Notes: generated by a model not told the origin, from the sequence alone. A stretch of 44,983 nucleotides of DNA from Edaphobacter sp. (GCA_025462755.1 JAOAPF010000369.1:1-44983), one strand, 5' to 3'. Positions 1 to 9,933 are shown, numbered from the stretch's first letter. Numbers and translations are program-made.

Positions 1-450
1 AGTGAGCGACTGAACGGCTCCCGGTTAGTGGACTCGTTCGTACAACTCCGCTCGGGGGCCGAGCCGGTTGGGGAGGTCGCAAATGTGGAGGTGATCGACC
101 CGGATGGGCGCAGGCCGCTCTCGCTGAGCGAGGCGCGGACGGTGCAGACCTTTCGGTTGCGGCGCGCGGGTTTCTATCAGATCCGATTCGCGAACGGACG
201 CGATGCAGTGATTGGGGTTAATCCCGACCGGCGGGAATCTGATCTGGAGCCCATTGCACCGGATGTGCAGCAGCTTTGGAACGGAAGCAAAGGTGAAGCG
301 TCTAACCAGACAGCCGACGCCGCGGAGGCTGAAGCGAAATACCGGCCCGTGAGTCTTTGGTGGTACGTTATGCTACTTGCATTGGTTGTGGCGTTGGCGG
401 AGACGGTGGTTGCCAGCGACTACATGGGCACGCAGCGGGAGGACGCATGA
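1..450 (+). CDS. C-terminal part of a BatA/VWA-type membrane protein (5' truncated by window)
   Basis: The reading frame is open from the first base, so this is the end of a longer gene. The visible 149 residues begin in a beta-rich domain that reads like the C-terminal extracytoplasmic part of BatA-type proteins. There is one hydrophobic span close to the end (SLWWYVMLLALVVALAETVV, around bases 352-411) and then a short charged tail. The stop overlaps the start of the next gene in an ATGA arrangement, so the two are translationally coupled. BatA/VWA membrane proteins next to a very large DUF4175-like protein are a familiar pair in Acidobacteria and Planctomycetes (family knowledge). The VWA domain itself lies outside the window, so the identity rests on the tail and the neighbour. 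Confidence 0.5.
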   Translation, partial: SERLNGSRLVDSFVQLRSGAEPVGEVANVEVIDPDGRRPLSLSEARTVQTFRLRRAGFYQIRFANGRDAVIGVNPDRRESDLEPIAPDVQQLWNGSKGEASNQTADAAEAEAKYRPVSLWWYVMLLALVVALAETVVASDYMGTQREDA

Positions 451-3400
451 GCAAGCGGAACGAGCTCAACTCCTATATCGCGCGGCTGCAGCATAGATTG
501 CGGCTGGGAGCGTGGCTGCGCGGTGCGGCGATCTTTACCGGCTCGGCGCTCTTCGTCACGGTTGGGCTGGTGCTGCTGCTGAATCATTATGCTTTTCCGG
601 CGCATGGGGTCACAGGGGCTCGCCTGGCGCTGCTTGTTGCGCTGGCTGCGGTGGCGGGATTTGGAATTGCGCTCCCCCTCATGCGGCTGACACGGGCGCG
701 TGTGGTGCGTGAGGCTGAAGCGGCCCATTCCGGGCTCGAGCAGAGGCTTACGACCTTCCATGAACGTGAACGCGAGGGCGGCGACCCCTTTCTGGAGTTG
801 CTGGCTGCCGATACCTTGTCGCGAACACAGGATGCAGCGCCGTCGTCGCTGGTTCCGGATAACCGGCTCTTCGCACTCGGCGGCGCGGGGCTGGCGTGCT
901 TTAGTGTGCTGGCTTGGATGATCGCCGCAGGGCCGGGCTATCTGGGCTATGGTGCTTCGCTGCTGTGGACAGGGCCTAAGAAAGATGTCGCTCCGCTGTA
1001 CGCGATTGCGGTGGCGCCTGGCGACGTAGCGGTGCGGCGAAACAGCGATCAGCTTATTACCGCGCGTGTGAGCGGCATGCGGCCGGAGAAAGTGCAAATT
1101 TTCGCTCACTACCAAAGCGCGGGGGCTTGGGAACCAGTCACGATGCAGGCGCAGCCGGACTCGGGCGGCCTGGCGTCGTTTCAGTTTCTGTTTGCGGGTC
1201 TGCCGGAAAATGTTGAGTATTACGTGGCCGCGGGGCCGCTGGTCTCGCCGCACTACAAGGTGCGTGTTGTGGATCTTCCTGCTGTGAAGGGGATTCGCGT
1301 GACATACCAGTATCCGAAGTGGACGGGGATGAAGGCCGTGACGGAGGAGCACTCCGGTGACCTCCGTGCCATTGAGGGAACTGACGCAGCACTCGAAGTC
1401 GAGATGGACCGCCCCCTGAAGGATGGGCAACTCGCGTTAGACGGCGGCAAGGCGATCCAATTGGCGAGAGGCGAGGGGAACAAGTACCGCGGCACCATCC
1501 ATTTGGATAAGGACGGCGCCTATCATGTGGCCGCTACCGACCAGGGCCAGCCGGTGCGGCTCTCGGAGGATTACTTTATTGCCACTGACAAGGCGATGCC
1601 GCCTGAGGTTGCGATCAGCCGCCCGGGTGGCGACTATCGCGCCAGCCCGATCGAGGAAGTGACAGTCGGAGTTAAGGCTGCGGATCAGTTCGGGTTGCAC
1701 GATGTGCATCTGCATTACTCCGTGAATGGCGGCCCGGACCGTGACGTGAGCATGCTGAAGACACCCGGCACGAAAGAAGCCGACGGCTCTTACACGCTGC
1801 GGCTGGAAGATTTCAAGCTGGTGCCGGGCGATCTGGTGAGCGTCTATGCGACCGCCAAGGATGGCCACGCTGAGGCCCGTACGCAGATTAGTTTCATTCA
1901 GGCCGATCCGTTCGAGCGCGAGTTTTCGCAATCGCAGCAGAGCGGCGGTGGAGGTGGCGGTGGGGGCGGCGGCGGGCAGAATAATCAGACTGATATATCC
2001 AAACGCGAGAAAGAACTGATCGCCGCGACCTGGAAGCAGCAGAATGACAAGGCTGCGACTCCAAAGGACTCCGCAGTGGCGGGCCAGTTCCTCTCGGATG
2101 CGCAGCAGAAGCTGCGTGATCAAGTGATGGCGCTCTCAGCCCGTATGCAGAGCCGCGATCTCTCCGCCGCGAATGAGGAGTTTACCGGCTTCGAGAAGGA
2201 CATGCAGACGGCGGCGGAGGCGATGGCTCCTTCAGCGGATAAATTGAAGGGGATGCAGTGGAAGGACGCGATGCCCCTGGAGCAGAAGGCGCTGCAGGCG
2301 CTGCTGCGGGCGGAGGCGACCTTCCGGAAGATACAGATTGCCTTTGGCCAGCAGGGCGGTGGCGGCGGTGGCGGCGGCAACAGCGCGGGCCGTGACCTGG
2401 CCAGTCTCTTCGACCTGGAGCTGGATACGGAGAAGAACCAGTACGAGACGGCGCAGACTGCCTCTCCCGCGGAGCAGCATGCGAAGAGTGTGGAAGATGC
2501 GCTCGCGAAGCTCGATGCACTCGCTAAGCGGCAGGAGGAGTTGGCCAATCAGCAGCGTAATCCGCAGCAGAACTTTCAGGAGCGCTGGCAGCAGGAGATG
2601 CTGCGGCGTGAGGCGGAACAACTGCAGCGGCAGATGGAACAACTCGCGCAGAACAGCCAAGGGCAGCAAGGCGGCCAACAGCAAAGTGGGCAACAGCAGA
2701 GCGGACAACAGCAGAACGGGCAACAAAGCTCAAGCGGGCAGTCTTCGGGACAGTCAGGGTCACAATCCGGTTCGCAGCAGCAGAGCGCGTCGTCGCAGGG
2801 TGGATCGCAGTCTCAGAGTGGTTCTCAATCAAAACAGCAACAGGGTGGCAGGCAGAGTTCAGGGCAATCGTCAGACCAGCGCATCGAGCAGGCACTGAGC
2901 CGCCTGCGCCAGGCAGGTGAGGCGATGAAGCGCAGCGGCGGTCCTCAGCAGAGCGCCGAGGCAGCTCGACAGGCCGCCGAACGGCTGCGCGATGCGGAGA
3001 ACCTGTTGGGCGGAACACAGCAGCAGCTTGCATCCGGGAAGGTGCAATCACTTTCGCATGAGGCGGACCGGCTAACCCAGGAGGAACGTGCGCAGGCAGA
3101 CCGCATCGGCAAGCTCACCGCTGGTCAGCAGGGTGACACCAGCGCGATGGACAGGGATAGCATGATGGCGCGGCTCCGCGAGCGCGACCGGCTGGCCAGT
3201 GAACGGCAACAACTCTCCAATGATTTGTCTAAGCTGCAGAATGGCGTTCGCGAAGCCGCACGGGGGATGGCCTCGAATCAGCCGGGCGTGGCGCAGAAGC
3301 TGCGGGATGCGTTGACGGAGATGGATCAGTCGGACCTGGACAACCATGTGCAGAGGACGGCGGATTGGTTGCGCGGCGGGATCAATCCAAACACAAATGG

Positions 3401-4283
3401 AACCGAGAATCAGATTGCCGAAGGGCTGCAGAAGCTAAGTCAGCAGCTTCGGCAGGCACAGCAGGGAGCAGGCCAGGGCAAACCCGGCCAGCGCGGCGCG
3501 GGGCAAGGTGATGAGACGGCGGCGCTCGGCCAGGTGGAGCGCCTGCGCAGCCAGCTTGAGGCGATGGCCTCTTCTCGTCGTGGTAACGGCCGGCAGGCGG
3601 GCCAGAATGCGCAAAACGGGCGGCAGGGCCGCGACGGACAACAAGGTGGGAACAGTCAGCGCGGACAGAATGGCAACGAACAGGGGCAAGCTGGAGGCAA
3701 CGGACAGCAGTCTGGTAACGGTGGCCAGCAAAGTCCCGGGGGGCAGCAATCTGGCCAGAGTGGAGGGGGCGGGACACAGGCCGGCGGCAGCTTCGGACAG
3801 CAGGCGGGAGATCGCACCGGCCAGCGCGGCGGCCAGAGCGGTGACGTGCGGAACGGCGGCGGCGGCGCCGACGGCACGGTATGGGGCAACATCAATACTG
3901 GCAACAACCGCTACGGCGACGCCAGGCCACGGCCAGCACCGCCAGACGCCTCGAGCAATCCCGCAGATACCGAGCGGACCTATCAGCAGGGGATACGCGA
4001 GCTAAACCAGCTACGACAGATGATTCAGGGCGATGCGCAGGCGGCGAAGGAAGTACAAGAGCTGGCGAGGCAGATGCAGCAGCTCGATCCCAGCAGGTTC
4101 CCAGGCAATCCGGCGATGGTAGAGCAGATGCATAGGGAGGTGCTGAGCTCTATCGACCGCATCGAACTCCAGTTGCAACGTAACGGCTCGACAGAGGCGC
4201 GCACGGGCAAACCCTATGCTGTTCCGGCGGGATATCAGGATTCAGTGGCCGAGTACTACCGGCGACTCAGTAAGAATCCTTAG
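447..4283 (+). CDS. Large DUF4175-like membrane protein with Gln/Gly-rich coiled-coil region
   Basis: About 1278 residues if started at ATG 447, which overlaps the stop of the preceding gene (ATGA); the frame is open further upstream but this start fits the coupling. The N-terminus has two hydrophobic spans (about residues 24-47 and 58-78), then a third around 145-170. A large beta-rich region of about 350 residues follows, then long Gln/Arg/Ala-rich helical, coiled-coil-like stretches. These are broken by poly-Gly runs (bases about 1944-1977 and 2356-2376) and a Gln/Ser/Gly low-complexity tract (about 2650-2880). A second Gly/Gln-rich tract covers about 3560-3850. This layout matches DUF4175-type proteins coded beside BatA/VWA and MoxR genes. 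A role in envelope stress or maintenance is only an inference from that context; no enzymatic motif is visible. Confidence 0.6.
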   Translation: MSKRNELNSYIARLQHRLRLGAWLRGAAIFTGSALFVTVGLVLLLNHYAFPAHGVTGARLALLVALAAVAGFGIALPLMRLTRARVVREAEAAHSGLEQRLTTFHEREREGGDPFLELLAADTLSRTQDAAPSSLVPDNRLFALGGAGLACFSVLAWMIAAGPGYLGYGASLLWTGPKKDVAPLYAIAVAPGDVAVRRNSDQLITARVSGMRPEKVQIFAHYQSAGAWEPVTMQAQPDSGGLASFQFLFAGLPENVEYYVAAGPLVSPHYKVRVVDLPAVKGIRVTYQYPKWTGMKAVTEEHSGDLRAIEGTDAALEVEMDRPLKDGQLALDGGKAIQLARGEGNKYRGTIHLDKDGAYHVAATDQGQPVRLSEDYFIATDKAMPPEVAISRPGGDYRASPIEEVTVGVKAADQFGLHDVHLHYSVNGGPDRDVSMLKTPGTKEADGSYTLRLEDFKLVPGDLVSVYATAKDGHAEARTQISFIQADPFEREFSQSQQSGGGGGGGGGGGQNNQTDISKREKELIAATWKQQNDKAATPKDSAVAGQFLSDAQQKLRDQVMALSARMQSRDLSAANEEFTGFEKDMQTAAEAMAPSADKLKGMQWKDAMPLEQKALQALLRAEATFRKIQIAFGQQGGGGGGGGNSAGRDLASLFDLELDTEKNQYETAQTASPAEQHAKSVEDALAKLDALAKRQEELANQQRNPQQNFQERWQQEMLRREAEQLQRQMEQLAQNSQGQQGGQQQSGQQQSGQQQNGQQSSSGQSSGQSGSQSGSQQQSASSQGGSQSQSGSQSKQQQGGRQSSGQSSDQRIEQALSRLRQAGEAMKRSGGPQQSAEAARQAAERLRDAENLLGGTQQQLASGKVQSLSHEADRLTQEERAQADRIGKLTAGQQGDTSAMDRDSMMARLRERDRLASERQQLSNDLSKLQNGVREAARGMASNQPGVAQKLRDALTEMDQSDLDNHVQRTADWLRGGINPNTNGTENQIAEGLQKLSQQLRQAQQGAGQGKPGQRGAGQGDETAALGQVERLRSQLEAMASSRRGNGRQAGQNAQNGRQGRDGQQGGNSQRGQNGNEQGQAGGNGQQSGNGGQQSPGGQQSGQSGGGGTQAGGSFGQQAGDRTGQRGGQSGDVRNGGGGADGTVWGNINTGNNRYGDARPRPAPPDASSNPADTERTYQQGIRELNQLRQMIQGDAQAAKEVQELARQMQQLDPSRFPGNPAMVEQMHREVLSSIDRIELQLQRNGSTEARTGKPYAVPAGYQDSVAEYYRRLSKNP

Positions 4284-4305
4284 CTAAGTGGCGACCGAGG
4301 TGAAA

Positions 4306-4776
4306 CTACTTCACTGCGCAATCTTTCCGCCCCGTATCAGCAACACTCGCAATCAACCACTTGCCATCTTTGCGGACGAGATTGAATAGATCTGTCCCGC
4401 AGTGGTCCACCTTGCCATCTATCAGAAATTCGAACGGCGCCCACACCATCGCGAGGTCATTGTCGATTCGCACCAGCGGATCATGGATTCGCTCTTCGAT
4501 CTGCGTTGTTCCCGGCTTTCCCACCCGGTCCGCGAAGGCCTCCAATGTCATCTGAACCGGCTTGCCGTCGCGCATCAGCACCATGGCGCCGCCGGGGAGC
4601 AGCGGTTCCTTTATTGCCGCAGGGTCGCGCTTGGCCATACCATCAAACATCGCCTTCACAGGAGCAAGAACTGCCTGCTCTTCCGGTGTTGCGGCATGCA
4701 GCGAAGAAGCCATAAGACCGACGGTAGTCGCTCCGGCAACGAACAAAAGCAAATGCAGATAACGAAAGATCTTCAT
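4306..4776 (-). CDS. Exported NTF2-like (SnoaL-fold) protein
   Basis: A 156-residue protein with a clear Sec signal peptide (residues 1 to about 28, ending SSLHAA). A single NTF2-like alpha+beta domain follows, with the typical order: an N-terminal helix with VKAMFDGMAKRDPAAI, then strands ending DLFNLVRKDGKWLIASVADT. The fold is used by many small periplasmic proteins of unknown ligand, so no reaction can be assigned. It is convergent with the DUF4175-like gene, with only 22 bases between the stops and no obvious terminator hairpin. The ATG is the first in-frame start that gives a signal peptide. Confidence 0.65.
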   Translation of the reverse strand: MKIFRYLHLLLFVAGATTVGLMASSLHAATPEEQAVLAPVKAMFDGMAKRDPAAIKEPLLPGGAMVLMRDGKPVQMTLEAFADRVGKPGTTQIEERIHDPLVRIDNDLAMVWAPFEFLIDGKVDHCGTDLFNLVRKDGKWLIASVADTGRKDCAVK

Positions 4777-4888
4777 GGGTCCCGATTCTAAACCAACTCA
4801 TCAATCATCAGTCCAATCCGCCGCGCTGCCCAGTGGAGATTTTCTAGACGCGTGCCAGAGACTTCGAAACCCGGCTGCGAAGGCTGTG

Positions 4889-6511
4889 TCATCGATTATT
4901 AGGTGTGGGTTCTTCGACTATCCCGAAGCGATTATTGGGAAGTTTCCTGAGGGTTGGCGCATAAAGACCTATGAACTGCCGGCGCCACCAAACTCCTGAG
5001 GTGCGTTTCTCCTCCAGGCTGCTAAACCAGTATTGCCAGAGCACCGCGCGCACAAGATGCGGCGGCGCGTTTGGGAACGGATTGCCGGCGAAAAGCCCAA
5101 GTACGTCACGATCATTCTCCAGAAGCAACTCTTCGGTCCTGGGCACGATTGGATTCTGTTGCCATGAACCGAGAGAAGCAAACCAGAGGTTCCAGTCGAA
5201 ACGTGGCTGATAGGGCGCGTAAATGCGAGGACGCTCGTTCAATGCCTGAGGCTTGTAACGGAAGGGATACGCAACCCAATGTTCGCCGTCGTTGGAACCC
5301 TGGAACTCAATCTCATAACGATGGGGTGTCATGACCGCGAACAAACCATATGCGTTTGCGATCCGAAAGGGTTCGAGTATCGCTACGGGTCTTTTTGGAA
5401 GCGGTGCTCCGCGCCAAAGCATCTGCACGAGGGGAACGGTAGTGGCATAAAAAATCCAGATAAGCACGGCTGCGGACAACGCCGATCGAATTGACGTGAG
5501 GGCATGTGTTTTTGCTGAAGCCTCTGCTTCTTCGTCTTCTGTGACAGATAGTTCTGTATGGCTTGCCTTAGCGGAGGTTTGATTGAGGCTGCTTTGAAAG
5601 CGTCGCGGGACAAAGCGTCGCAAAAACGTATCGTCCAGCAACAGGAATGCGAGTATAAGGACGAGGTAGTTGAGAAAAGCATAGTTTGCGGTGGCAATGA
5701 CTCCAATCTGCCAGATGGTGACGACGAAAAAGCAAACTATTCTCGAACGGCGGCCAAGAAAGGCCATCCATACAAGTAGAAGCTCCATCGCCAGAGTCAA
5801 AGCGGCCGTAGCGACGTGAAACCAATTCGGCAGGTGCTGGAGGTACCAACCAATCCAAGTGGGTAGCGGCCCATTCTGATAGTACTCATACATTGCTGTG
5901 AGGTTCCGCCATGTGGGATCACCACTCGCAAGCTTGACTACACCGGACTCAAAGTAGATTCGAAACCACTCCCACAGAAGCAGAAGCACTGCAGCACGAG
6001 CGGCAGGTTTTCTTGCTCCCCAACCGGGAAAGATACCGGACGGTGCGAGGAAGAGCGAGAGAAAGCCTGCTTCCAGTAGCATGCCGTCTGACTGGTAGCC
6101 TGAAAAGTCCTGCGCCGCGCTGACGAACGAGAGGAAGCACGCAAAACAGATCATCAGCATAGCGCGTGGCCAGACATTGGCGACAAGAACCACGGAGGCA
6201 AAGAGGCCAATCCAGCAGATAGCCGTCAAGATGCGATCGCTGCTATTGAGCCATAAAAGGGTCGGTACATACCAAAAACGCAGCGCTCCGAGGCTGCTCC
6301 CGGACCGAAGATAATCGACAGCGGGAAGAATACCTTGAGATCCGATCAAGCCGCGTACCTGAAAGAGAAGGGCGAAAAAAGCAGAGAAATAGATCAGCCC
6401 AAGTCCTCGAAGGAACAGCCAACGCGCTATGAAGTGATTGAAACGGCCGTACGCCGAATCGAACAGATAGCGGAAGATGAATCGAGGATTGGGCATACCA
6501 GCATCGGGCAT
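4889..6511 (-). CDS. Lipase maturation factor family membrane protein
   Basis: The frame is open back to 6835, but the N-terminal 108 residues of that version have no family character. ATG 6511 follows a GAGG ribosome site at 8 bases and gives a 540-residue protein beginning MPDAGMPNPRF. The N-terminal hydrophobic block carries the family signature ARWLFLRGLGLIYFSAF followed by GLIGSQGILP, and several further membrane spans fill about residues 25-300. The soluble C-terminal half contains the hallmark APYQPRFDWNLWFASLG (about residue 430-446). Vertebrate LMF1 assists lipase folding in the ER; bacterial members are membrane proteins whose substrates are unknown. It is divergent from the FAD oxidoreductase at 6711. 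Confidence 0.8.
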   Translation of the reverse strand: MPDAGMPNPRFIFRYLFDSAYGRFNHFIARWLFLRGLGLIYFSAFFALLFQVRGLIGSQGILPAVDYLRSGSSLGALRFWYVPTLLWLNSSDRILTAICWIGLFASVVLVANVWPRAMLMICFACFLSFVSAAQDFSGYQSDGMLLEAGFLSLFLAPSGIFPGWGARKPAARAAVLLLLWEWFRIYFESGVVKLASGDPTWRNLTAMYEYYQNGPLPTWIGWYLQHLPNWFHVATAALTLAMELLLVWMAFLGRRSRIVCFFVVTIWQIGVIATANYAFLNYLVLILAFLLLDDTFLRRFVPRRFQSSLNQTSAKASHTELSVTEDEEAEASAKTHALTSIRSALSAAVLIWIFYATTVPLVQMLWRGAPLPKRPVAILEPFRIANAYGLFAVMTPHRYEIEFQGSNDGEHWVAYPFRYKPQALNERPRIYAPYQPRFDWNLWFASLGSWQQNPIVPRTEELLLENDRDVLGLFAGNPFPNAPPHLVRAVLWQYWFSSLEEKRTSGVWWRRQFIGLYAPTLRKLPNNRFGIVEEPTPNNR

Positions 6512-6710
6512 AGCAGACCTCGTGAATGCGAGGTTGGATGCGGTGAGCATCAATCGTGGCAAATCGACGTATGACAGCAACAAGGAACAACTGCGACCAG
6601 CTGAAAGGAAATTTTGACATCGCCTCGTTGTGGAGGACGTGTCTCTGTTCGTGGCGGAAATGCATCTGATCCAAAAAGGAGCATTAGCGCAATTCCGGGA
6701 TGTTTGCTTT

Positions 6711-8102
6711 ATGCCAACCGCCGCCATTATCGGATCTGGCCCGAACGGCCTTTCGGCGGCAATCACGCTCGCCTGCGCGGGCATTTCGGTCGTGGTTTGG
6801 GAACGCAACTCCCAAATTGGGGGATGTTGTTCCACCGCTGAAACAACGCTTCCGGGCTTCCGTCATGACCTTGGCTCTTCGGTTTTTCCGACGGGGGTAG
6901 CGAGTCCGTTCTTCCAGTCGCTTCCGATAAAGATTCCCTGGATCGAACCACCAGCTCCGTGTGCCCATCCGCTCGATGATGGCACAGCTGTGCTACTTGA
7001 ACATTCTCTCGAAGACACCATAGCTAACCTTGATGCCGACGACGGCCGCAAGTATCGGTCGTTGCTCGAGCCACTCATCCAACGTTTCCCCGAATTAGCC
7101 GGAGAGATTCTTCGTCCGATTCAGCGCATCCCCCGGCACCCGTTCCTCCTGGCCCGCTTCGGCCTCACGGCACTTCTCCCAGCTGCATCGCTCGCGCGTT
7201 CGCGCTTTCAGGGTGTCCGAGCCCGCGCCCTCCTGGCCGGAATGGCCGCTCACTCAGTTTTGTCATTGGAAGCTAGTCCCTCTTCCGCAGTCGCTCTTTT
7301 TTTGATGGCTGCCGGGCACGCCAGCGGCTGGCCCGTTGTTCGCGGAGGCGCTCAGGCTCTCAGCGACGCGCTTGCTTCTCACCTGGAATCGCTTGGGGGC
7401 CACATTGAACTCTCCCACGAGGTAACCCGGTTACCGAACGCTGACGTTGTGCTTGCTGATCTAACCCCACGGCAGCTTATTCAGATAGCCGGGCCGACGC
7501 TGCCCCGTGCTTACCGTCGAGTGCTCGAGCGCTTTCGATATGGTGCGGGCGCCTTCAAGATTGACTATGCCCTCACCTCTTCAATCCCGTGGACTGCAAA
7601 AGAGTGCTCCCGTGCCGCCACCGTCCACCTGGGTGGGACGCTGGAGGAGATTGCCGCGTCCGAACGCCACTTCACCTCCGAAGCCCCATTTGTGCTTCTC
7701 ACCCAGCCCTCGCTGTTCGATCCGACTCGCGCCCCGGCCGGCCAGCATACCGCCTGGGCCTACTGTCATGTTCCCAATGGCAGCGCTGTCAGTCGGCTCG
7801 AAGCCATCGAACGCCAGATTGAGCGGTTTGCGCCGGGCTTCCAGGACTGCGTTCTCAGCCGTTCTATCTCGCCCCCCGCAGCGCTCGAGCGCCGGAACCC
7901 GAATCTGGTGGGTGGTGATCTGTCAGGCGGTGAAATGAACCTGCGGCAGCTTTTGCTTCGCCCGGCTCCCTCGCTCTACCGCACACCTGTGCCAGCCCTT
8001 TTCCTCTGTGGAGCATCGACCCCGCCGGGGGGTGGCGTTCATGGGATGGCCGGGTTTCACGCCGCTCAAGCAGCACTCCGGTATCTCTCCCACCAGCGCT
8101 AA
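6711..8102 (+). CDS. Phytoene-dehydrogenase-like FAD-dependent oxidoreductase
   Basis: A 463-residue flavoprotein if started at ATG 6711, which places the Rossmann motif at the N-terminus as in this family: AAIIGSGPNGLSAAITLA, then the acidic strand end VVVWERNSQIGGCC. The conserved follow-on GFRHDLGSSVFPTG is present. Near the C-terminus is the second FAD contact segment, FLCGASTPPGGGVHGMAGFH. The family (CrtI/PYROXD2-like) oxidises hydrophobic substrates. No other carotenoid gene is nearby, so the substrate is unknown. Upstream in-frame codons exist (from 6630) but precede the nucleotide-binding motif by an unrelated leader. Stop TAA at 8100-8102. Confidence 0.8.
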   Translation: MPTAAIIGSGPNGLSAAITLACAGISVVVWERNSQIGGCCSTAETTLPGFRHDLGSSVFPTGVASPFFQSLPIKIPWIEPPAPCAHPLDDGTAVLLEHSLEDTIANLDADDGRKYRSLLEPLIQRFPELAGEILRPIQRIPRHPFLLARFGLTALLPAASLARSRFQGVRARALLAGMAAHSVLSLEASPSSAVALFLMAAGHASGWPVVRGGAQALSDALASHLESLGGHIELSHEVTRLPNADVVLADLTPRQLIQIAGPTLPRAYRRVLERFRYGAGAFKIDYALTSSIPWTAKECSRAATVHLGGTLEEIAASERHFTSEAPFVLLTQPSLFDPTRAPAGQHTAWAYCHVPNGSAVSRLEAIERQIERFAPGFQDCVLSRSISPPAALERRNPNLVGGDLSGGEMNLRQLLLRPAPSLYRTPVPALFLCGASTPPGGGVHGMAGFHAAQAALRYLSHQR

Positions 8103-8441
8103 AGGAACAAGTTCCTCAGCCTCCCACGACAGATCTCGCCGAAGTCACGCTTGCCGTCCATTGAGCAACCGCAACTAAGGCGAAGTAAAAGAGAAGGAGC
8201 GGCCGCTGACCTCTCGTTGCAGAGAAGGCGCTCCTCGGCAAAAATGTCGGTGGACGCCTATTCGCCAGGCGTTAAATGTTCGGGGCCCGGCTGGTCCCAA
8301 GCCGGACTTCGACTTTGAAATCGCTTTTCGGATCATTGAGTTCGTTTCAGCCAACTCTCGAACTCGCTGGCGACTCTATATCTATTGCATCGCAGCCTCG
8401 ACACGCATGCAGAAAGCCCAACCCACCTAGGAGAAGCAACC
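8103..8441. other. Intergenic region upstream of the ferritin-like gene
   Basis: A 339-base stretch with no convincing ORF. It begins with a perfect small palindrome AGGAACAAGTTCCT (8103-8116) directly after the oxidoreductase stop. It also holds a CCGGCT/AGCCGG stem-loop (8287-8305) without a T-run. Neither is a strong terminator. A promoter for the downstream gene must lie here but no clear -35/-10 pair could be singled out. Confidence 0.4.
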
Positions 8442-9035
8442 ATGAGTTTGCGTGACGTTTTGGTCGAAGAACTTAAAGATTTGTACAGCGCAGAGAATCA
8501 GTTAGTGAAGGCACTTCCAAAGCTCGTAAAGGCGTCGGAGGATGAAGAGCTTTCCGCTTCCATTCAGGATCACCTGGAAGAGACAAAAGGGCACGTCGAG
8601 CGTTTGAAAGAAATCTTCGCGCAGCTTCAAAGCAAGCCCACAGGAAAACAGTGCAAAGGTATGGAAGGTCTCATTGAAGAGGGTAAAGAAGTTATAGAAG
8701 AAGGCGAAGAGGCGCCGTTTGGAGACATCATGATTATCGGAGCTGCCTCAAGGGTCGAACACTACGAAATCGCCGGCTACACCGCGGTTATTGAGATGGC
8801 CCGGGCACTCGGCGAAGATGACATTGTCGACCTCCTGAATCAGACTTTGGAGGAAGAGGAGTCTGCGCGCGACAAGCTCAAGGAAAAGGGACAAGCCCTT
8901 ATTCAATCCGCCGCCCAGGAAGCAGATGCGGAGGAATCTGAAGAAGATGAACCTGCAAGCGGGAGAAAATCGCCTGCCAGCGTTGGCGCAAGTCAGCGTT
9001 CGACAAAAAAGGCCGCAAATCGATCGTCACGGTGA
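8442..9035 (+). CDS. YciE/YciF-type ferritin-like protein (DUF892)
   Basis: Start chosen at ATG 8442, preceded by a good AGGAGAA ribosome site at 8430-8436; the frame is open further upstream but without family similarity. The 197-residue product begins MSLRDVLVEELKDLYSAENQ, the signature opening of the YciF/DUF892 ferritin-like four-helix family. It continues with the conserved HVERLKEIF helix, then VEHYEIAGYTA with the Glu/His positions expected for a di-metal site, and a long acidic C-terminal helix. The last 35 or so residues are a Lys/Ser/Arg-rich disordered tail absent from E. coli YciF. The family is linked to stress responses and ferritin-like iron chemistry; a stress role here is inference. 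Confidence 0.85.
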   Translation: MSLRDVLVEELKDLYSAENQLVKALPKLVKASEDEELSASIQDHLEETKGHVERLKEIFAQLQSKPTGKQCKGMEGLIEEGKEVIEEGEEAPFGDIMIIGAASRVEHYEIAGYTAVIEMARALGEDDIVDLLNQTLEEEESARDKLKEKGQALIQSAAQEADAEESEEDEPASGRKSPASVGASQRSTKKAANRSSR

Positions 9036-9135
9036 TTGCGGATCTTTGCGAAGGGGGCGATTGTGACCGACGCATCGGATTTTCTAGTGGGCCGGTCGCT
9101 CGCCTGGCAGTCGATGCCATATTCGGGATCAGGTG

Positions 9136-9933
9136 TCAGCTTTGTACCTTGGCTTGACGTACCATCCCGACGAGTACCGTCCGAGTCTCTTGCGGCGTAG
9201 CCACCTCATGAAGGAAGTTGATCCGAGTACCCTTGATTCCGTCATTTGTCTTCAACCTCAGTGAAAAGCCCAGGCGATCGACCGATGTCATCGTCGCCTC
9301 GCTGGCATTGATCCCCGCATGCGACGCGGCCAGCAGGATCATCGAATCCACATGGTCAGCGTTCATGTGCGCGAGAATGCCCGGCGCGGTCTCGGCCAAC
9401 GGGTCCGGGACTGCGCATTCGTAGTCAGCAGCCTCGACCCAGCCCATCACGCCAAAGCCCCCGACGTAATAGAGATCTACGGGCTGGAGCCGGAAGAAGT
9501 TGAAATCGGGAAAGTCGATCCAGTAGCGGCTATTCTCGTGCCGAGCCAGGTATCTTTCCCGAGCCTCAGCCAGATCGTTATCAGGCACGGGTTCGGCATT
9601 GCCGATCAGGGTTGCCCGCGCACTCCCAAGCACATCCCCATCGGCCGCCGGTTGGCCGACGAAGAGGCTGCATCGAGGGTCGGCCTTCAGGTTCTGCGTG
9701 TGCATGGCCATATTGCTGATGAGGAAGATGGGCCGCCCGGAAGAATCGAGAGCGAAAGGCATCAGCGAGCCGAAGGGATAACCTGGGTGCTTGCGTGAAA
9801 TCGTCGACAGCGTGGCAACCGAGGTTAGCGATATAAGGGTACGGACACGCTCAGCGTGGCTTGGTTCCGGCAGTTGCGGCATCGCTGGCCCCGTGGATGC
9901 GTGCTGGCGGCTTACGGGTTCGTTCGACGACAT
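9136..9933 (-). CDS. HugZ-type haem-utilisation/pyridoxamine-phosphate-oxidase-fold protein
   Basis: Start chosen at ATG 9933 behind AAGGAAG; an alternative ATG at 9960 lacks a ribosome site. The 265-residue protein has two domains. The N-terminal split-barrel (about residues 30-160) contains YPFGSLMPFALDSSGRPIFLIS and ends in FRLQPVDLYYVGGFG. The C-terminal DUF2470 domain contains GILAHMNADHVDSMILLA. This fusion is characteristic of HugZ/HutZ-like proteins, which bind haem and in some members degrade it; the DUF2470 histidine (NADH motif) is present. It follows selO on the same strand with 75 bases between, so the two may be cotranscribed. Confidence 0.8.
   Translation of the reverse strand: MSSNEPVSRQHASTGPAMPQLPEPSHAERVRTLISLTSVATLSTISRKHPGYPFGSLMPFALDSSGRPIFLISNMAMHTQNLKADPRCSLFVGQPAADGDVLGSARATLIGNAEPVPDNDLAEARERYLARHENSRYWIDFPDFNFFRLQPVDLYYVGGFGVMGWVEAADYECAVPDPLAETAPGILAHMNADHVDSMILLAASHAGINASEATMTSVDRLGFSLRLKTNDGIKGTRINFLHEVATPQETRTVLVGMVRQAKVQS

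Noticed and set aside
1437-2123. Long minus-strand frame opposite the DUF4175-like gene
   Set aside because: Composition and position follow the coding strand's third-base bias; no family features. Similar shadows occur opposite most GC-rich genes here.
2650-3850. Repetitive Gln/Gly codon runs that look like a repeat array
   Set aside because: Irregular codon-level repeats inside one reading frame, with no constant repeat and spacer lengths; not a CRISPR array. No CRISPR was found in the window.
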